A DNA stretch of 64,000 nucleotides, from NCBI RefSeq assembly GCF_963678635.1, contig NC_087064.1, forward strand, positions 32,464,369-32,528,368, read 5' to 3'. Below the pieces are notes generated by a model. That model was not told the DNA's origin, ran no database searches, and saw nothing but the letters and a program-made list of their open reading frames with translations. Both the position numbers and the translations under genes were made by a program. Shown in pieces: positions 22,133-33,313 of this stretch; within the stretch, counting starts at the first letter, position 1; each line of letters starts with the position of its first letter. Source of the stretch: Symsagittifera roscoffensis. Lineage: Eukaryota; Xenacoelomorpha; Acoela; Convolutidae.

Positions 22133-22318
22133 GGCTTGAGGTCTCGTATATTGGATGAGCGCCTCGTAAAAGAATTTTTAAAAGAGCAAAAATATATCCA
22201 CAACAAGGGATCTCTGAAAAAATGGCTTGAATGTGAATTAGTCAATCTGATATTTGTGGAAAAAAAAACGTTTATTTGCGAAACGCATCCAGATCGGTGT
22301 TCAATCAGATTAAATTAG
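22133..22318 (+). CDS. candidate terminal exon, unknown protein
   Basis: Follows an acceptor-like TCACTTATTTTTAG and stays open for about 60 codons to a TAG at 22316-22318. The composition is protein-like: a charged helical segment (DERLVKEFLKEQKYIHNKG), an amphipathic stretch and two Cys near the end (CETHPDRC). No upstream exon was identified and no family recognised. It could be the last exon of a host gene or a chance ORF. Confidence 0.35.
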   Translation, partial: GLRSRILDERLVKEFLKEQKYIHNKGSLKKWLECELVNLIFVEKKTFICETHPDRCSIRLN

Positions 22319-22431
22319 TTACATATATGTTTGTTTATACTATGCGCGGCGATATAAAATAATCTAAGCTTTCCGCTCAAGAAAACATGTAACATAAATC
22401 ATTTGTGCAGCAATACGATTTCAGTTTTTGT

Positions 22432-22849
22432 TGCGACTTTCGTGACAAAAAAAAACGGAATATTTGTGCTCGGGGTGGGTTTTTTTCTTCAGACGAACTT
22501 CGACTTTTTAGCTAGCAAGATTTGACGGAATTTTTTAATATCATCAAGAATGTATTGTTGTTTTGAACCTAACTTTGAAACGATATTTCACCTGGATCGA
22601 TTTTCGTAAGGTTATGGGGGTTTAAAGATTGTCATTTTGGCCAAATTGGGAAAATTAACGCGAAATTAACAGGAAATTTTGGCCAAGAAACAAAAGTATG
22701 TCTTAAAAATCGTTCCAAATTGGTTGAAGTAAGCTTATTTGCCATAATTGATTTGTTACTAGGAGCAAAATTTATCACTTTGAATTTTATATGGCGTATG
22801 GAGATGATTTTCATAAAACATTCATATTAAAAAAAATGTTTTTTTATAC
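22432..22849 (+). mobile_element. Helentron-like element, 5' part, split by the BEL insertion
   Basis: Starts GTTGCGACTTTCGTGAC, with CGGAATATTTGTGCTCGGGG, and runs to TTTTTTATAC, where the BEL LTR begins. The missing 3' end of this type of element, including the stem-loop, lies on the far side of the BEL element at 35680-35772. Confidence 0.7.
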
Positions 22850-23289
22850 TGTGCGCTCAATCTCCGTAACATGAATTTGAATTCGAAAAGAATCGAGAAT
22901 AAATTCGTATTATCGGCAAGATAAAATTATTGGCAATTTTGATAAATTTCATCCAAAAACATAAGCTCATATAACACCAATATTCAGCTTCAAAATAAAC
23001 AAATTGGCGCAAGCTAGCCACAAGAAGCGGTCGATAATGTCCTCGCGACAAATTGCTCTTTTTGGCGGTCAGCCTTAATCAAGGGTGAACCGAATTAGAA
23101 CCAAAAACAGTTAAAATAGGATACAACCCCCTTTTTTAGTATATTAATACATAGGCAGGTGGACAACTCGAACCTACGTCAACTGTCATGTCTCTTTAGT
23201 CGGCGTTACCTTACTTAAGCTTAGGCCGCTCGGCCAACTGTTTTTATTTTATATGCATCTAAACTCTGTTTTATAATTGCGTTGCAACA
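22850..23289 (-). repeat. BEL/Pao LTR, extra copy
   Basis: 440 bp bounded by TG and CA, followed on the plus strand by a C-tract that is the element's polypurine tract on the minus strand (GGGGGGGGAGGA then TGTTGC). Matches 26166-26621 and 35264-35679. Confidence 0.8.
23158..23241 (-). promoter_or_regulatory. tRNA-like A/B boxes in the BEL LTR (copy 1)
   Basis: Minus strand: A-box TGGCCGAGCGG (23226-23236) and B-box GGTTCGAGTTG (23164-23174), about 51 bases apart. This resembles a tRNA-Ser/Leu type internal Pol III promoter. The B-box 3' half has drifted here compared with the 5' LTR. Confidence 0.5.
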
Positions 23290-23670
23290 TCCTCCCCCCC
23301 CCCCCCCCCCTGAAGAAGGAAGAACCGGAGCGAACTTAACAGTCGGCCGATTGAATTCACGGTTTGCGGTCTTAACCAGGGCGGATCGGGCGCAACCGCC
23401 CTTTCCGTACTATAACTTGACGATTCGGGCAAGGGGGTGGTACCCACGCGGACTATCGGGCTCAATCACCCAAACGAGATTGCCTGTCTTAAGAGTGGAG
23501 TCAGATTGAGTGTGCCACTTGACCAAATAGCGAAGCCCAAGAGACCAAATAGCGTTAGCATACGACTGCGCGCGCACTTACCTTTTTTTGTGGTCGAAGT
23601 GCTCCCCAGGTAAAAGCGAAGGAAAGCTTGTGGCATGTTGTCCAAGAAAAAAGTGGTTTGGGGTTAATGC

Positions 23671-24870
23671 TTATAACGCACGTGAATCAGTACTAACGGG
23701 AGTGATTGGCCTCGAATTCAAAGCCTGCTCAACTAAGCATAAGGTTGTTACTAACACCTCTTCGGTGACTCGTCTACTGCCTAGTATGTCGTAAAGCACG
23801 CGCTTCACACTTCGGACGAGGCGCTCCCAGGAGCTGCCATGATGGGGTGCGCGTGGCGGGTTAAATTTCCAAGCAACACCTTTGTGGGCAAAAAATTGTC
23901 GGAGCCATGCCATTCCAGCTCTTGATGCAGGCAAGTAATTCCTTTTCCGCACCAACGAAATTCGTGCCGTTATCCGACCAGATCGTGCTTTGTATACGAC
24001 GACGCGCAATGAACCGTTCAATGCCCATGACACAGGAACTAGTGTCCAGAGATGGAACAATCTCAAGGTGTACAGCCCTGGTGGTGAGGTGAGGTAAGTG
24101 AAAAGAAATCCTCCATTTTTTTTCAGTGCTTCTGCGAACCGGAACGTAAAGCGGTTCAAAGTAATCCACACCCGTTAGATTAAAGGGTGGTTGCTTATAT
24201 CCGAGACGTTCGACAGGTAAATCGGACAAAATAGGCTGGATGGTACTTGCTTTGCGTTTAAGGCATGTTACCCATTAATTTTCGAAGACCGAAGTAGTCG
24301 ACGCAACCCAAGTATTGCATATTTCATATTTAAAACGGAGCGCATATAATCTAAGCTTTGATGAAAATGCTTATGATGGACGCTGCGGGCCAACAAACGA
24401 ACTAGGGTATGTCGGGCGTCGAGTAATATTTGGTGCTTAGTATCAAACTTGGTATGCACTAAGCGCACGTACCGTCCGGTGGAACAAATGATACCAGCGG
24501 GACCGATAAACGAAGAGTATGTGGCAATTTTAATTCTATTCTTAATAGTTTTGCCAGCGGTGAGTGTTTTTAACTCAACGGGGAAGGATTCCATCCGAGC
24601 AAGATGAATCAGTTAGCTTTCTGCAATATTAAGTTCAGTGGAGTCGGTGATTCGTAAGTCATCACCACAAAAATGCTTATGTGAAGGCAGCTTCCTCAAC
24701 ATAAAAGCGACTACTCTTTCACAACTCGTAAAGTAACTGAACCTTTCCCAATTGAACCCGTTTTCGGGATTTTTTATGGAAGTGACATCATCGGTGACGA
24801 AGGAAGATGATGTTTCCAAGCAATTATCAACATTGCAAGGAGGACCGTTCAAACTAAATTTATTGATCAC
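23671..24870 (-). pseudogene. BEL/Pao pol integrase region, duplicated copy
   Basis: Broken frames encode, in order on the minus strand, a linker (24613-24870), an integrase zinc-binding-like segment with ARHTLVRLLARSVHHKHFHQ (24268-24594), and the integrase core with LTGVDYF, LTTRAVHLE, IWSDNGTNFVGAEKELL and NPPRAPHHGSSWERL (23671-24229). These are diagnostic Pao-type integrase words. Two overlapping frames (23861-24229 and 23671-24171) show a frameshift inside the core, so it is not functional. This copy retains the segment after HHG that the other copy has lost. Confidence 0.75.
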
Positions 24871-25082
24871 ACTTTCGTCGGGTATAAACGGCCAATCAGT
24901 AGTCCTGAGAATGCTCGGACCAATAACCCAGCTGCTATCCTTGAGGGCTTCCGAAAAATCCCCCGCGTCCCGGTATCAGCTGGATTATCGCCGCTCAGAA
25001 CGTGGTGCCACACATCAAAAGTGGTCGATTCGAGGATTTCGCCGACACGATTAGCGACGAATACAGGGAATTTTTCAGTGAA

Positions 25083-25621
25083 GTTTTCATAACAAAAAAA
25101 AACGGATTATTTGTGCTCGGGCTGGGTTTTTTTTCTTCGAACAAATTTCGACTTTTTAGCTAGCAAAATTTGACGGAATTTTTCAAAATCATCAAGAAAG
25201 TATCGTTGTCTTGAATCTAACTTTGAAACGATTTTTCACCTGGATCAATTTTCGGAAGTTTATTGAAGTTTAAAGATTGTCATTTTGGCCAAATTGGGAA
25301 AAATAACGCGCGATTTATTTCGCGCTATTAACGCGTAATCGAAGATTTAATCCGTCTGAAAAATTGTTCCAAATTCATTGAAGTAAGCTTATTAGCCATA
25401 ATTGATTTGTTAGTAGAATCGATTGAAATATATCACTTTGAACTTTATTTTGCTTGTAGGTTTGTACTTTATTTGGCAATGTTTTTAAATTAAAAAGTCT
25501 TTTTTTATTTTTTTATTTTGTTTTTATTAAATGTAACTTGTTTATTGCTTTTACTGCTTCATAGACCTTGAAATGCAAACGGAAGAAGAAGGGTTTTGCC
25601 CTGATATGAGCAGTCTTGTTT
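25083..25621 (+). mobile_element. Helentron-like element at the duplication joint
   Basis: CGGATTATTTGTGCTCGGGC at the left, central palindromic block GCGCGATTTATTTCGCGC near 25308-25327, and a degraded 3' end TTTTGCCCTGATATGAGCAGTCTTGTT. The 5' hairpin is lost. Confidence 0.6.
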
Positions 25622-26001
25622 GCTTACGGATTCCGCAAAGTGCGCTGCTCTTCGAATGAGTTTGAGCGACTCAGTGCTCAAGTCACTTGTCTGTGGATTG
25701 CGCAGCTGCAAAATATATATATTTTTAAAAGAACCGCGACACAGGCTCACGAGAAATCGATTTGTATTCAGTTGCGGATTCCGCTTGCAAGTAGCAAAAG
25801 GTACAGTTTGGTCTCGTAGTGCAATAGAGGGAGATGTGATAAGTCAGCCAAAAAGCAGAATTGAGCGTGCAAAGCTTTAAATCGAGTGAAAAATCAAAAT
25901 CTCTTGTCGGAACTTCAGAACGTGTTGAGTAAAAACACAAACTCGAGCGGAGTTGATTTATTAGGTCAAAAGTAAATTGAAGCTTTGAGTCATACTGAAT
26001 G
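25622..26001 (-). repeat. repeat E, copy 1
   Basis: About 380 bp matching 49500-49870 in the opposite orientation (GCTGACTTATCACATCTCC, ACTCCGCTCGAGTTTGTG, GCGGATTCCGC words). One end resembles the TIR of the MITE at 15973. No coding capacity. Confidence 0.6.
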
Positions 26002-26165
26002 GAAACAAAATTATGTCTTAAAAAATGTTCCAAAATGGTTGAAGTAAGCTTATTTGCCATAATTGACTTGTTACTAGAAGCAAAATTTATCATTTTGAAT
26101 TTTATATGGCGTATGGGGATGATTTTCATTAAAAAAACTCATATTAAAAAAAGAATTTTTTATAC
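26002..26165 (+). mobile_element. Helentron-like fragment flanking the BEL LTR
   Basis: Same sequence as 22690-22849, ending TTTTTTATAC at the LTR edge. It marks the insertion target of the BEL element in duplication unit 2. Confidence 0.6.
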
Positions 26166-26621
26166 TGTGCGCTCAATCTCCGTAAGATGAATTTGAAGTC
26201 GAAAAGAATCAAGAATAAATTCGTATTATCGGCAATATAACATTATCGGCAATTTTGATAAATTTCATCCAAAAACATAAGCTCGTATAACACCGCTTCA
26301 GTATAACACCGCCAATATTCAGCTTCAATAAACAAATTGGCGCAAGCTAGCCACAAGAAGCGGTCGATAATGTCCTCGAGACAAAAAGCTCTTTTTAGCG
26401 GTCAGCCTTAATCAAGGCTGAACGGAATTAGAACCAAAAACAGTTAAAATAGGATATAACCCCCTTTTTTAATATATTAATACATGGGCAGGTGGACAAC
26501 TTGAACCTACGTCAACTGTCATGTCTCTATAGTCGGCGTTACGTTACTTTAGATTAGGCCGCTCGGCCAACTGTTCTTATTTTATATGCATCAAACTCTG
26601 TTTTATAATTGCGTTGCAACA
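26166..26621 (-). repeat. BEL/Pao 3' LTR
   Basis: 456 bp, TG...CA. The polypurine tract (a run of G then GAGGA on the minus strand, plus-strand 26622-26646) lies just inside. Very similar to 22850-23289. Confidence 0.8.
26493..26575 (-). promoter_or_regulatory. tRNA-like A/B boxes in the BEL LTR (copy 2)
   Basis: The A-box TGGCCGAGCGG is intact (26560-26570). The B-box has drifted (GGTTCAAGTTG near 26498-26508). Confidence 0.4.
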
Positions 26622-26745
26622 TCCTCCCCCCCCCCCCCCCCCCTGAAGAAGGAAGAACCGGAGCGGACTTAACAGTCGGCCGATTGACTTCACGGTTTGC
26701 GGTCTTAACCAGGGCGGATCGGGCGCGCCCGTTCGTTCCGTAGTA

Positions 26746-28168
26746 TTATTTGACTATTCTGGCAAGGGGGTAGTACCCACGCGGACTATCGAGCTCAATC
26801 ACCCAAACGAGATTGCTTGTCTTAAGAGTGGAGTCAGATTGAGTGTGCCACTTGACACGCTTATTCAGCCAGGGAACACATTCGCGAAGCCCAAGAGACC
26901 AAATAGCGTTAGCATACGACTGCGCGCACGTACCTTTTCTTGTGGTCGAAGTGCTCCCCGGGTAAAAGCGAAGGAAAGCTTGTGGCATGTTGTCCAAGAA
27001 AAAAGTGGTTTGGGGTTAACGCTTATAACGCACGTGAATCAGTACTAACGGGAGTGATTGGCCTCGAATTCAAAGCCTGCTCAACTAAGCATAAGATTGT
27101 TCCTAACACCTCTTCGGTGACTCGCCTACTGGAGCCGCCATGATGGGGTGCGCCTGGCGGGTTAAATTTCCAAGCAACACCTTTGTGTGCAAAAAATTGT
27201 CGGAGCCATGCGATTCCAGCTCTTGATGCAGGCAAGTAATTCCTTTTCCGCACCAACAAATTTCGTGCCGTTATCCGACCAGATCGTGCTTTGTATACGA
27301 CGCTCAATGAACCGTTCAATGCCCATGACACAGGAACTAGTGTCCAGAGATGGAACAAACTCAAGGTGTACAGCCCTGGTGGTGAGGTGAGGCAAATGAA
27401 AAGAAATCCCCATCTTTTTTTCAGTGCTTCTGCGAACCGGAACGTAAAGCGGTTCAAAGTAATCCACACCCGTTAGATTAAAGGGTGGTTGCTTATATCC
27501 GAGACGTTCGACAGGTAAATCGGACAAAATAGGCTGGATGGTGCTTGCTTTGCGTTTAAGGCATGTTACCCATTAATTTTCGAAGACCGAAGTAGTCGAC
27601 GCAACCCAAGTATTGCATATTTCATATTTAAAACGGAGCGCATCTAATCTAAGCTTTGATGAAAATGCTTATGATGGACGCTGCGGGCCAACAAACGAAC
27701 TAGGGTATGTCGGGCGTCGAGTAATATTTGGTGCTTAGTATCAAACTTGGTATGCACTAAGCGCACGTACCGTCCGGTGGAACAAATGATACCAGCGGGA
27801 CCGATAAACGAAGAGTATGTGGCAATTTTAATACTATTCTTAATAGTTTTGCCAGCGGTGAGTGTTTTTAACTCAACGGGGAAGGATTCCATCCGAGCAA
27901 GATGAATCAGTTAGCTTTCTGCAATATTAAGTTCAGTGGAGTCGGTGATTCGTAAGTCATCACCACGAAAATGCTTATGTGAAGGCAGCTTCCTCAACAT
28001 AAAAGCGACTACTCTTTCACAACTCGTAAAGTAACTGAACCTTTCCCAATTGAACCCGTTTTCGGGATTTTTTATGGAAGTGACATCATCGGTGACGAAG
28101 GAAGATGATGTCTCCAAGCAATTATCAACATCACAAGGAGGATCCTTCAAACTAATTTTTTTATTCAC
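26746..28168 (-). pseudogene. BEL/Pao pol, integrase and C-terminal domain
   Basis: In minus-strand order: linker (27911-28168), zinc-binding-like segment (27644-27892), integrase core (27162-27527 and 27023-27469, two frames, with GVDYF, LTTRAVHLE, IWSDNGTKFVGAEKE and NPPGAPHHGG) and a C-terminal domain (26746-26997) with the Pao-type ending SPRGYYPLARIV (DUF5641-like). The core has a frameshift and a deletion after HHGG that removes the following conserved stretch, including the segment expected to follow the catalytic region. Not functional. Confidence 0.75.
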
Positions 28169-28387
28169 ACTTCCGTCGGGTATAAACAGTCAATCAGTAC
28201 TCCTGAGAATGCTCGGACCAATAACCCAGCTGCTATCCTTGAGGGCTTCCGAAAAAATCCCCCGCGTACCGGTATCAGCTGGATTATCGCCGCTCAGAAC
28301 ATGGTGCCACATATCAATAGTGGTCGATTCGAGGATTTCGCCGACACGATTAGCGACGAATACAGGTAATTTTTCAGTGGAGTTTAG

Positions 28388-28799
28388 TCACTGCAAAGCT
28401 GTTGTTATATCTGTCCACATGTAGACATGGTTAATGCTGATAGTAAGGGCTGTCATTATATCATTTTTCAGTCGTGTGGCGAGCAGAGCAGCTTGAAGCT
28501 CTAGTTTTGGTATAGATAGCGCTTTCATGAGCTTTGCCAAAGATAATGGATATTTGAGTTTTGTGCGAACTCGAGACTCGCGCACGCGAAAACCCAACCA
28601 CTCAGAAAACGTCCTGCGAGCTATCACCGAACATGTGGAGCTCAATTTGATCGACAGGCTCTGTGAAGTAACAACGGGGAATAGTCAATTGCCCTAAGAG
28701 AGGGAGACCGGAGTGCCACTCGAGAAATTTATCTCTGATCTCTTCCGGCAATTGATCGTCCCAACTTTGGCAACTAACATTCTGAATATCTTTAAGCAA
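28388..28799 (-). pseudogene. BEL/Pao pol, region after RT and RNase H part
   Basis: Two overlapping frames. 28602-28799 contains SWDDQLPEEIRDKF, LPLLGQLTIPRCYF and ELHMFGDSS, the start of the RNase H-like domain. 28388-28645 contains ALSIPKLELQAALLATRLK and MWTDITTALQ, its conserved later motifs. The switch between frames near 28610 is a frameshift. The enzyme would have degraded the RNA strand of the cDNA hybrid. Confidence 0.75.
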
Positions 28800-29119
28800 A
28801 AGACGGGCCCTAACTGTTTATCGAGCTACTAATCCAACAGGTCAAACACAGAAGAGACGAAACTCAAGACGGTTCGTTGAGTTATTGCCTTATCGAGAGG
28901 ACGATCCACGCCTCAGCTAACAACCAATGTGTCTTTCACATGGTCACATTTGAGACCTAAAACGTGTGATGATTGTTCGGCACCGTTACAAATTTCCTTA
29001 ATGGGTGAAGACGAGGTTTCGCAAACCTCGGGGTTCATTGCTGAAGTGATATATCAGCATTACTGAAGAATTTAGTCAAATTAAATCCTCCCAATTTTAC
29101 TAACGAAACCAAAAAGCGG

Positions 29120-29626
29120 CTAATTTTGATTGCATGAGTAACGTTTTCGAACGAATTCAAGTAATCGTTCAATTTTTCCATTTACGACTGAGGCGGCCTC
29201 AGGGTATGTGGACATGCTATCAGTTGCTGGTTTTTGCAACGCGAAATTGGCGCACGTAGGCGAATCCCGTAGGCCGAATATATGGCGAGTGTACTGATGA
29301 ACTACCACATCGGAACTGGTATTGTCCCGGAAAAAAAAACAAAGTGAAGTTCGATCGCGGGCGAGGAGTCCTACCTGGAAGAACATACCCTCTATATCCG
29401 CGGAGACGGTGTACTTGTGTTGACGGAACCGCAAAAGTACAAAAAATAAATTTTGGAGTAAGTCGTCCGGACTCACCAATAAGGACTTTTTTAAGGATGT
29501 GCCGTGAAACTTAGAAGCCCCATTCAGGACTCGGCGCACCTTACCCGGCTTGTTCGGATTTACAATGGGATGGTGCGGAAGATACCACTCGCGATCGGAG
29601 CGCTTACGTGGATCATGCGGTTCCAC
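29120..29626 (-). pseudogene. BEL/Pao reverse transcriptase
   Basis: 168 codons with Pao RT hallmarks: WYLPHHPIVNPNKPGKVRRV, SLLVSPDDLLQNLFFVLLRF, VSADIEGMFFQVG and VVHQYTRHIFGLRDSPTCAN. The frame breaks after the PEAA segment, just where the YxDD active-site box should come. In the shifted frame (near 29150-29170) that place reads N-D-Y-L, so the second catalytic aspartate pair is not preserved. The 28800-29119 stretch continues in broken frames (a recognisable GGFNLTK word near 29068). Inactive. Confidence 0.8.
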
Positions 29627-29671
29627 GGTAACGACATAGCCTTTCCTAATGTTATCTCTAATTGTGTCTTC

Positions 29672-30324
29672 CTATCTTTCGTGCAGTTCAGGGTCCTTAC
29701 TTAACCTTCTCTCCAGTCTTTTAAATTGGTTGAGTGACGAGTAATAGTTGCTTGGTAGACTGACATTACTACCAATCCAAAGCAAAAACACAATGTATCT
29801 TTCGCCATTGTGATCGGTTTCAGAATTTAGGATGGATAAGGCATGTTTATCCGCGGCGGAACAGGCATCGATTTGTTTGAAAGCACCATAAAACTCCATT
29901 TTGTACCAGGATTTTATCTGGTCGGTCAAAGAAGAATCTTCAACAACAAACAACAACAAGTAGAAACAACGGACGGCGGCAACGGACCACTTATGACCCA
30001 ACCTATCGGTAGGCGAACGGAACACGGTGAGTTATTATCATCTTCCAAGATGAACTCAACGCGTCTAACGGCGTGGTAGTAGTCTTGTCCTATAATAACT
30101 TCAACGTCCTCATAAGTAAATTGAGTGTAATTAATAGGTGCTAAATGTGGATATTTGTTCGGCAAATCAGCAATATTGATTAATTCGGAACCAATCCGAA
30201 TTTTTTCTTTAACATATGCACACAGAGGGAATACGAACTCACTATTATTCGGCTCGGAGGAAACTGTAAACTTGACCCTCTGAGTCTCAACGACGGTGGT
30301 TGAATTGAAACCACTAATTGACAA
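29672..30324 (-). pseudogene. BEL/Pao protease C-part and pre-RT linker
   Basis: 29926-30324 shows the end of a DUF1758-type aspartic protease (YEDVEVIIGQDYYH..., PIGWVISGPLP). 29672-30025, in another frame, shows the segment preceding RT (DKHALSILNSETDHNGERYIV..., LPSNYYSSLNQFKRLERRL). The protease catalytic triplet should lie upstream near 30395-30410; there the frame reads C-D-R-A, not the D-S-G/A form, followed by a stop near 30372. Non-functional. Confidence 0.7.
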
Positions 30325-30369
30325 GTTAACTGGCTCCCCTACTAAGCCGAGACGGTTAACGAGTGACGA

Positions 30370-31341
30370 TTACACCCAAGAGTGAGTCAATGCTCTATCA
30401 CAAAGAACCATCGTCAGGAGACTGGTTACATCCGAGGATAGACCAAGAGTTGCAATTGGCAACAACCCTTTAGACGATTCAATGTCAGGTATATCACTAA
30501 CAGCGGCATAGGTGGAAATGTTTTTATTCTCCTTAGATTTGTTTGTTCCAGCCTTATTTGAGATATTTGAATTTCCCTTCTGAGGAAATATTTTTTCGGT
30601 TTTATGGAGCAAGACATTATGTGTGCTATCACACTCTAGATTTGGGCATTTTTTAGCTCTAAAACATTGCCGGAAACTATGATTGCCATTGAGGCAAGCG
30701 AAGCAAAGTTTTTGTTCAGCTACGTATTTTGCTCGCTGAGTTGCATTCTTTTCCTTAAAATTAGCACAGATCCACAATGCATGACCACCCTTACACAAAA
30801 CGCACGGGGGAAACTAAGACTTATCCTGAGCCTTACTAGTTACCTGGCTATTGGCTGCAAAAACTTTGGTTGTTTTTGGTTTAACTGGTTCCTCGTTTTT
30901 TGCCTTAGAGTTAAGTACACGTAATCTTTCATGCCCCTCGGTCTTTTCTTTCAACCAGTTATTAAAGTCTAAGAGTCTTGGTCGCTGCCAATTATGCCTA
31001 ACAGTATGCATTGACCAAGCTTCCTTGAGGTTGGGCGGAAGATTACAAACAGCTTGGTTTAACAGGTTAACACTCTGAAGATCATCTTTGAATGACAATG
31101 ATTTGAAAACTGCTACGAGGCCAGATATGGCAGAGGAGAAACTAATGACATTTTCCGATTTGTGCATCTTAAGAAGAGGAACAGTATTCAGCTTATCAAG
31201 ATGCCCACCAACAATAGCATGTAATTGCCCAAATTTCCGTTGCAAGGTGGCCAGTGCATCCTTGTACATAACGCCGTTATAACTAAATTCCGCAATTGCG
31301 TTTTTCGCTTTGCCTGTGACGAATGTTTTCAAGTATGTCAT
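30370..31341 (-). pseudogene. BEL/Pao gag: DUF1759-like domain and zinc knuckles
   Basis: One frame with an in-frame TAG near 30812-30814. Upstream (30814-31341) is a helical Gag domain with YLKTFVTGKAKNAIAEF and LATLQRKFGQLHAIV, typical of DUF1759 in BEL elements. Downstream (30370-30798) are Cys/His clusters: C-x2-C-x3-H-x4-C, a clear C-x2-C-x4-H-x4-C (CFACLNGNHSFRQC) and CPNLECDSTHNVLLH. This is the nucleocapsid-like RNA-binding part. Confidence 0.75.
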
Positions 31342-31458
31342 TTTTGTATCATCGGTGAGAACAGCGGAATTAACGGTGGACTTAAACTGACCAAACCATT
31401 TGTGTCAGTTTAACGGGTTGCCGTCAAACTGGGCTAACTTCCTTTCAGTAAGATCATC

Positions 31459-33019
31459 TTAGCGGCTATGCATCAATAATTCCGCCATTTTACGGGCGGA
31501 GAGAGGTCGATTCGATGAACAATCTTGGTTCGGATAAGCGAAAGACGGTGCATAGTCTTCATTGACTGGCTGATAACCAGTATAAGTATAATTGAAAAAA
31601 TGCGGAACACGTTGGGGATGAACTGGTGGATAATTAAAGTACACATTCCCACCACTAGTATACGGGGCGGCGGTGTTACACGGTGGGACAACAGTTGTCA
31701 CATTAGAAAAAATGTTTCCAGCATTACAACACTGAGCAGGCGTGATGATTGGAGCTGTAGCTACCAGTCGCGATAAGTTTGCACCACTTGTGTAGTAATC
31801 GTTGATATTAGGGTGACACAGTATGCAGTACAAAGAAATTTTATGTTGCGTCTGAACTGGTGCTGTATGGCAATTAGCTGCAGAAAAGAAAAACGGCGGT
31901 GGGTTTACTCCACAAGATGAGAAGCCACCACCAGCAAATGCAGGTGACAAAGAAACAAAACCAGAACCGGGTTGTGCCGGTAACATTGGGACAGGTAATG
32001 ATTCCGGTTACCCGATGGCAAAATTACCATTAGTTATGTTTGAACTCACGGTCTCCAAAGGAACAGCAGCCGGTGGTGGTATTATGTGTGCACTAGAATG
32101 CATATTGTTAACTGAGAATGAAACAGATGGAATTGAAGCTTGCAATGGCAAAAGGCTTGCACTGCCAATTTGAGACATTGCCTGATGTCCATGACTATAG
32201 ATTCGAGGGTCTTTAAATACTGCGTGATCACGGTTATGACTATAACTGGTGTGAATTGCATGAGCGAGGTTGGCAGAAGTCGTCGGTTCTGACGAAATTG
32301 GTACAGGAGTGAAGGCCAGCAAACCTGGCGCACTAGCAACGTCAGGAGGTGCTTGTGAACTAACAGAGTCTACCCAATCAATAGTGCGACCGGTTCCTAC
32401 CTTTGAAATAGGTTGACTTACTCCTGTCGAGTTACTTTCCGCTACCTTCTCGCTAACATCAAATGAACTGTCCTCAAGTTCAAACGCTTTCATTTCCATT
32501 TCAATTAGTTGCTTTTTTTGACTTTCAGCCAGTAACTCTAGTTCCAGCTGACCAGGTTCGAACTTATGACAGTTCTCTTGCTCTTTAAGTCTTATATATA
32601 CAAGATCCTGCCTTTCCAGCTTCTCATGGCGTCTTTTTACTAAATCTAGCTCATGCCGTTTCTCATAATTACGTAGCGCGAACAGTCGAAGTATGACGAG
32701 TGGAAGCAGATTTATCAAATTTATGTGAGTCAAACTTTCTACTATCCTTAGACTTATTAGAGACCTTAGACCTGTTTTCAGATACTCGTGCTTCTGAATC
32801 TCTTGTTTTGTGCGAGCGTCAGGATTTCTCAGACCTAGCTTGTTGTAAAGATCTTTTGCTCCCTGTAATGCCAGCTGCTGAAAATGACGAAGGTTCAAGG
32901 CTCATCTTGTAACTCTGAGCTTCATGCATTACTTTATCGTTCTTTTCTGTTACTTTAGGGATTTCCGTTTTCCCCGCTAACCTAATTAGTTGTCCATTTA
33001 CGTCAACAGCTTTTTCCAA
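31459..33019 (-). pseudogene. BEL/Pao gag N-terminal part
   Basis: Three frames in succession: 32819-33019 (66 codons, Lys/Glu/Ser-rich), 32008-32898 (296 codons, helical and charged, with a probable coiled-coil around RHEKLERQDLVYIRLKEQEN) and 31459-31986 (175 codons, Pro/Gly/Asn/Tyr-rich, ending SARKMAELLMHSR). The switches show at least two frameshifts or stops. Position before DUF1759 makes this Gag; no domain name is certain. Confidence 0.6.
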
Positions 33020-33313
33020 CGCAATTTCACATTTGTAAACAGCATTATCAATTTTGGCGGTGCGACTATTGTTTTCAAAGTACTCAAGTATTGAGACGGG
33101 TTAAGATTTAAACGGGTTTCAAACAACTTGCGTATCTAATTTTTTGTCCTTGTTTTTCCCAAATTGACAATATTTTACGGATGCTCACCAAATAGAAAAC
33201 AATTAATAAAATGAGATTTTGTTTTGGTACGTACTTCAGTTTGCATGAATATATTAACATTAGTTTACAAGATTGGGGTACTTGACGTCTCAAAACTTCT
33301 GCCTGAAGCTATT

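Larger units (their letters stand above)
22435..28386. repeat. tandem duplication spanning BEL 3' end and flank
   Basis: Unit 1 (22435-25082) and unit 2 (25091-28386) both contain the 5' part of the host element, the BEL LTR and the integrase/linker part of pol. Unit 2 carries about 650 extra bases (the rest of a Helentron-like element and repeat E) before its LTR. Because each LTR copy has the same non-BEL flank, this is a genomic duplication after insertion, not two insertions. Unit 2 has lost about 57 bases in the integrase that unit 1 keeps (near 23770-23840). Confidence 0.65.

Noticed and set aside
24268-24594. Treating the 23.7-24.9 kb pol frames as an independent gene
   Set aside because: They are the duplicated integrase part of the BEL element, with frameshifts, and lack the rest of pol.
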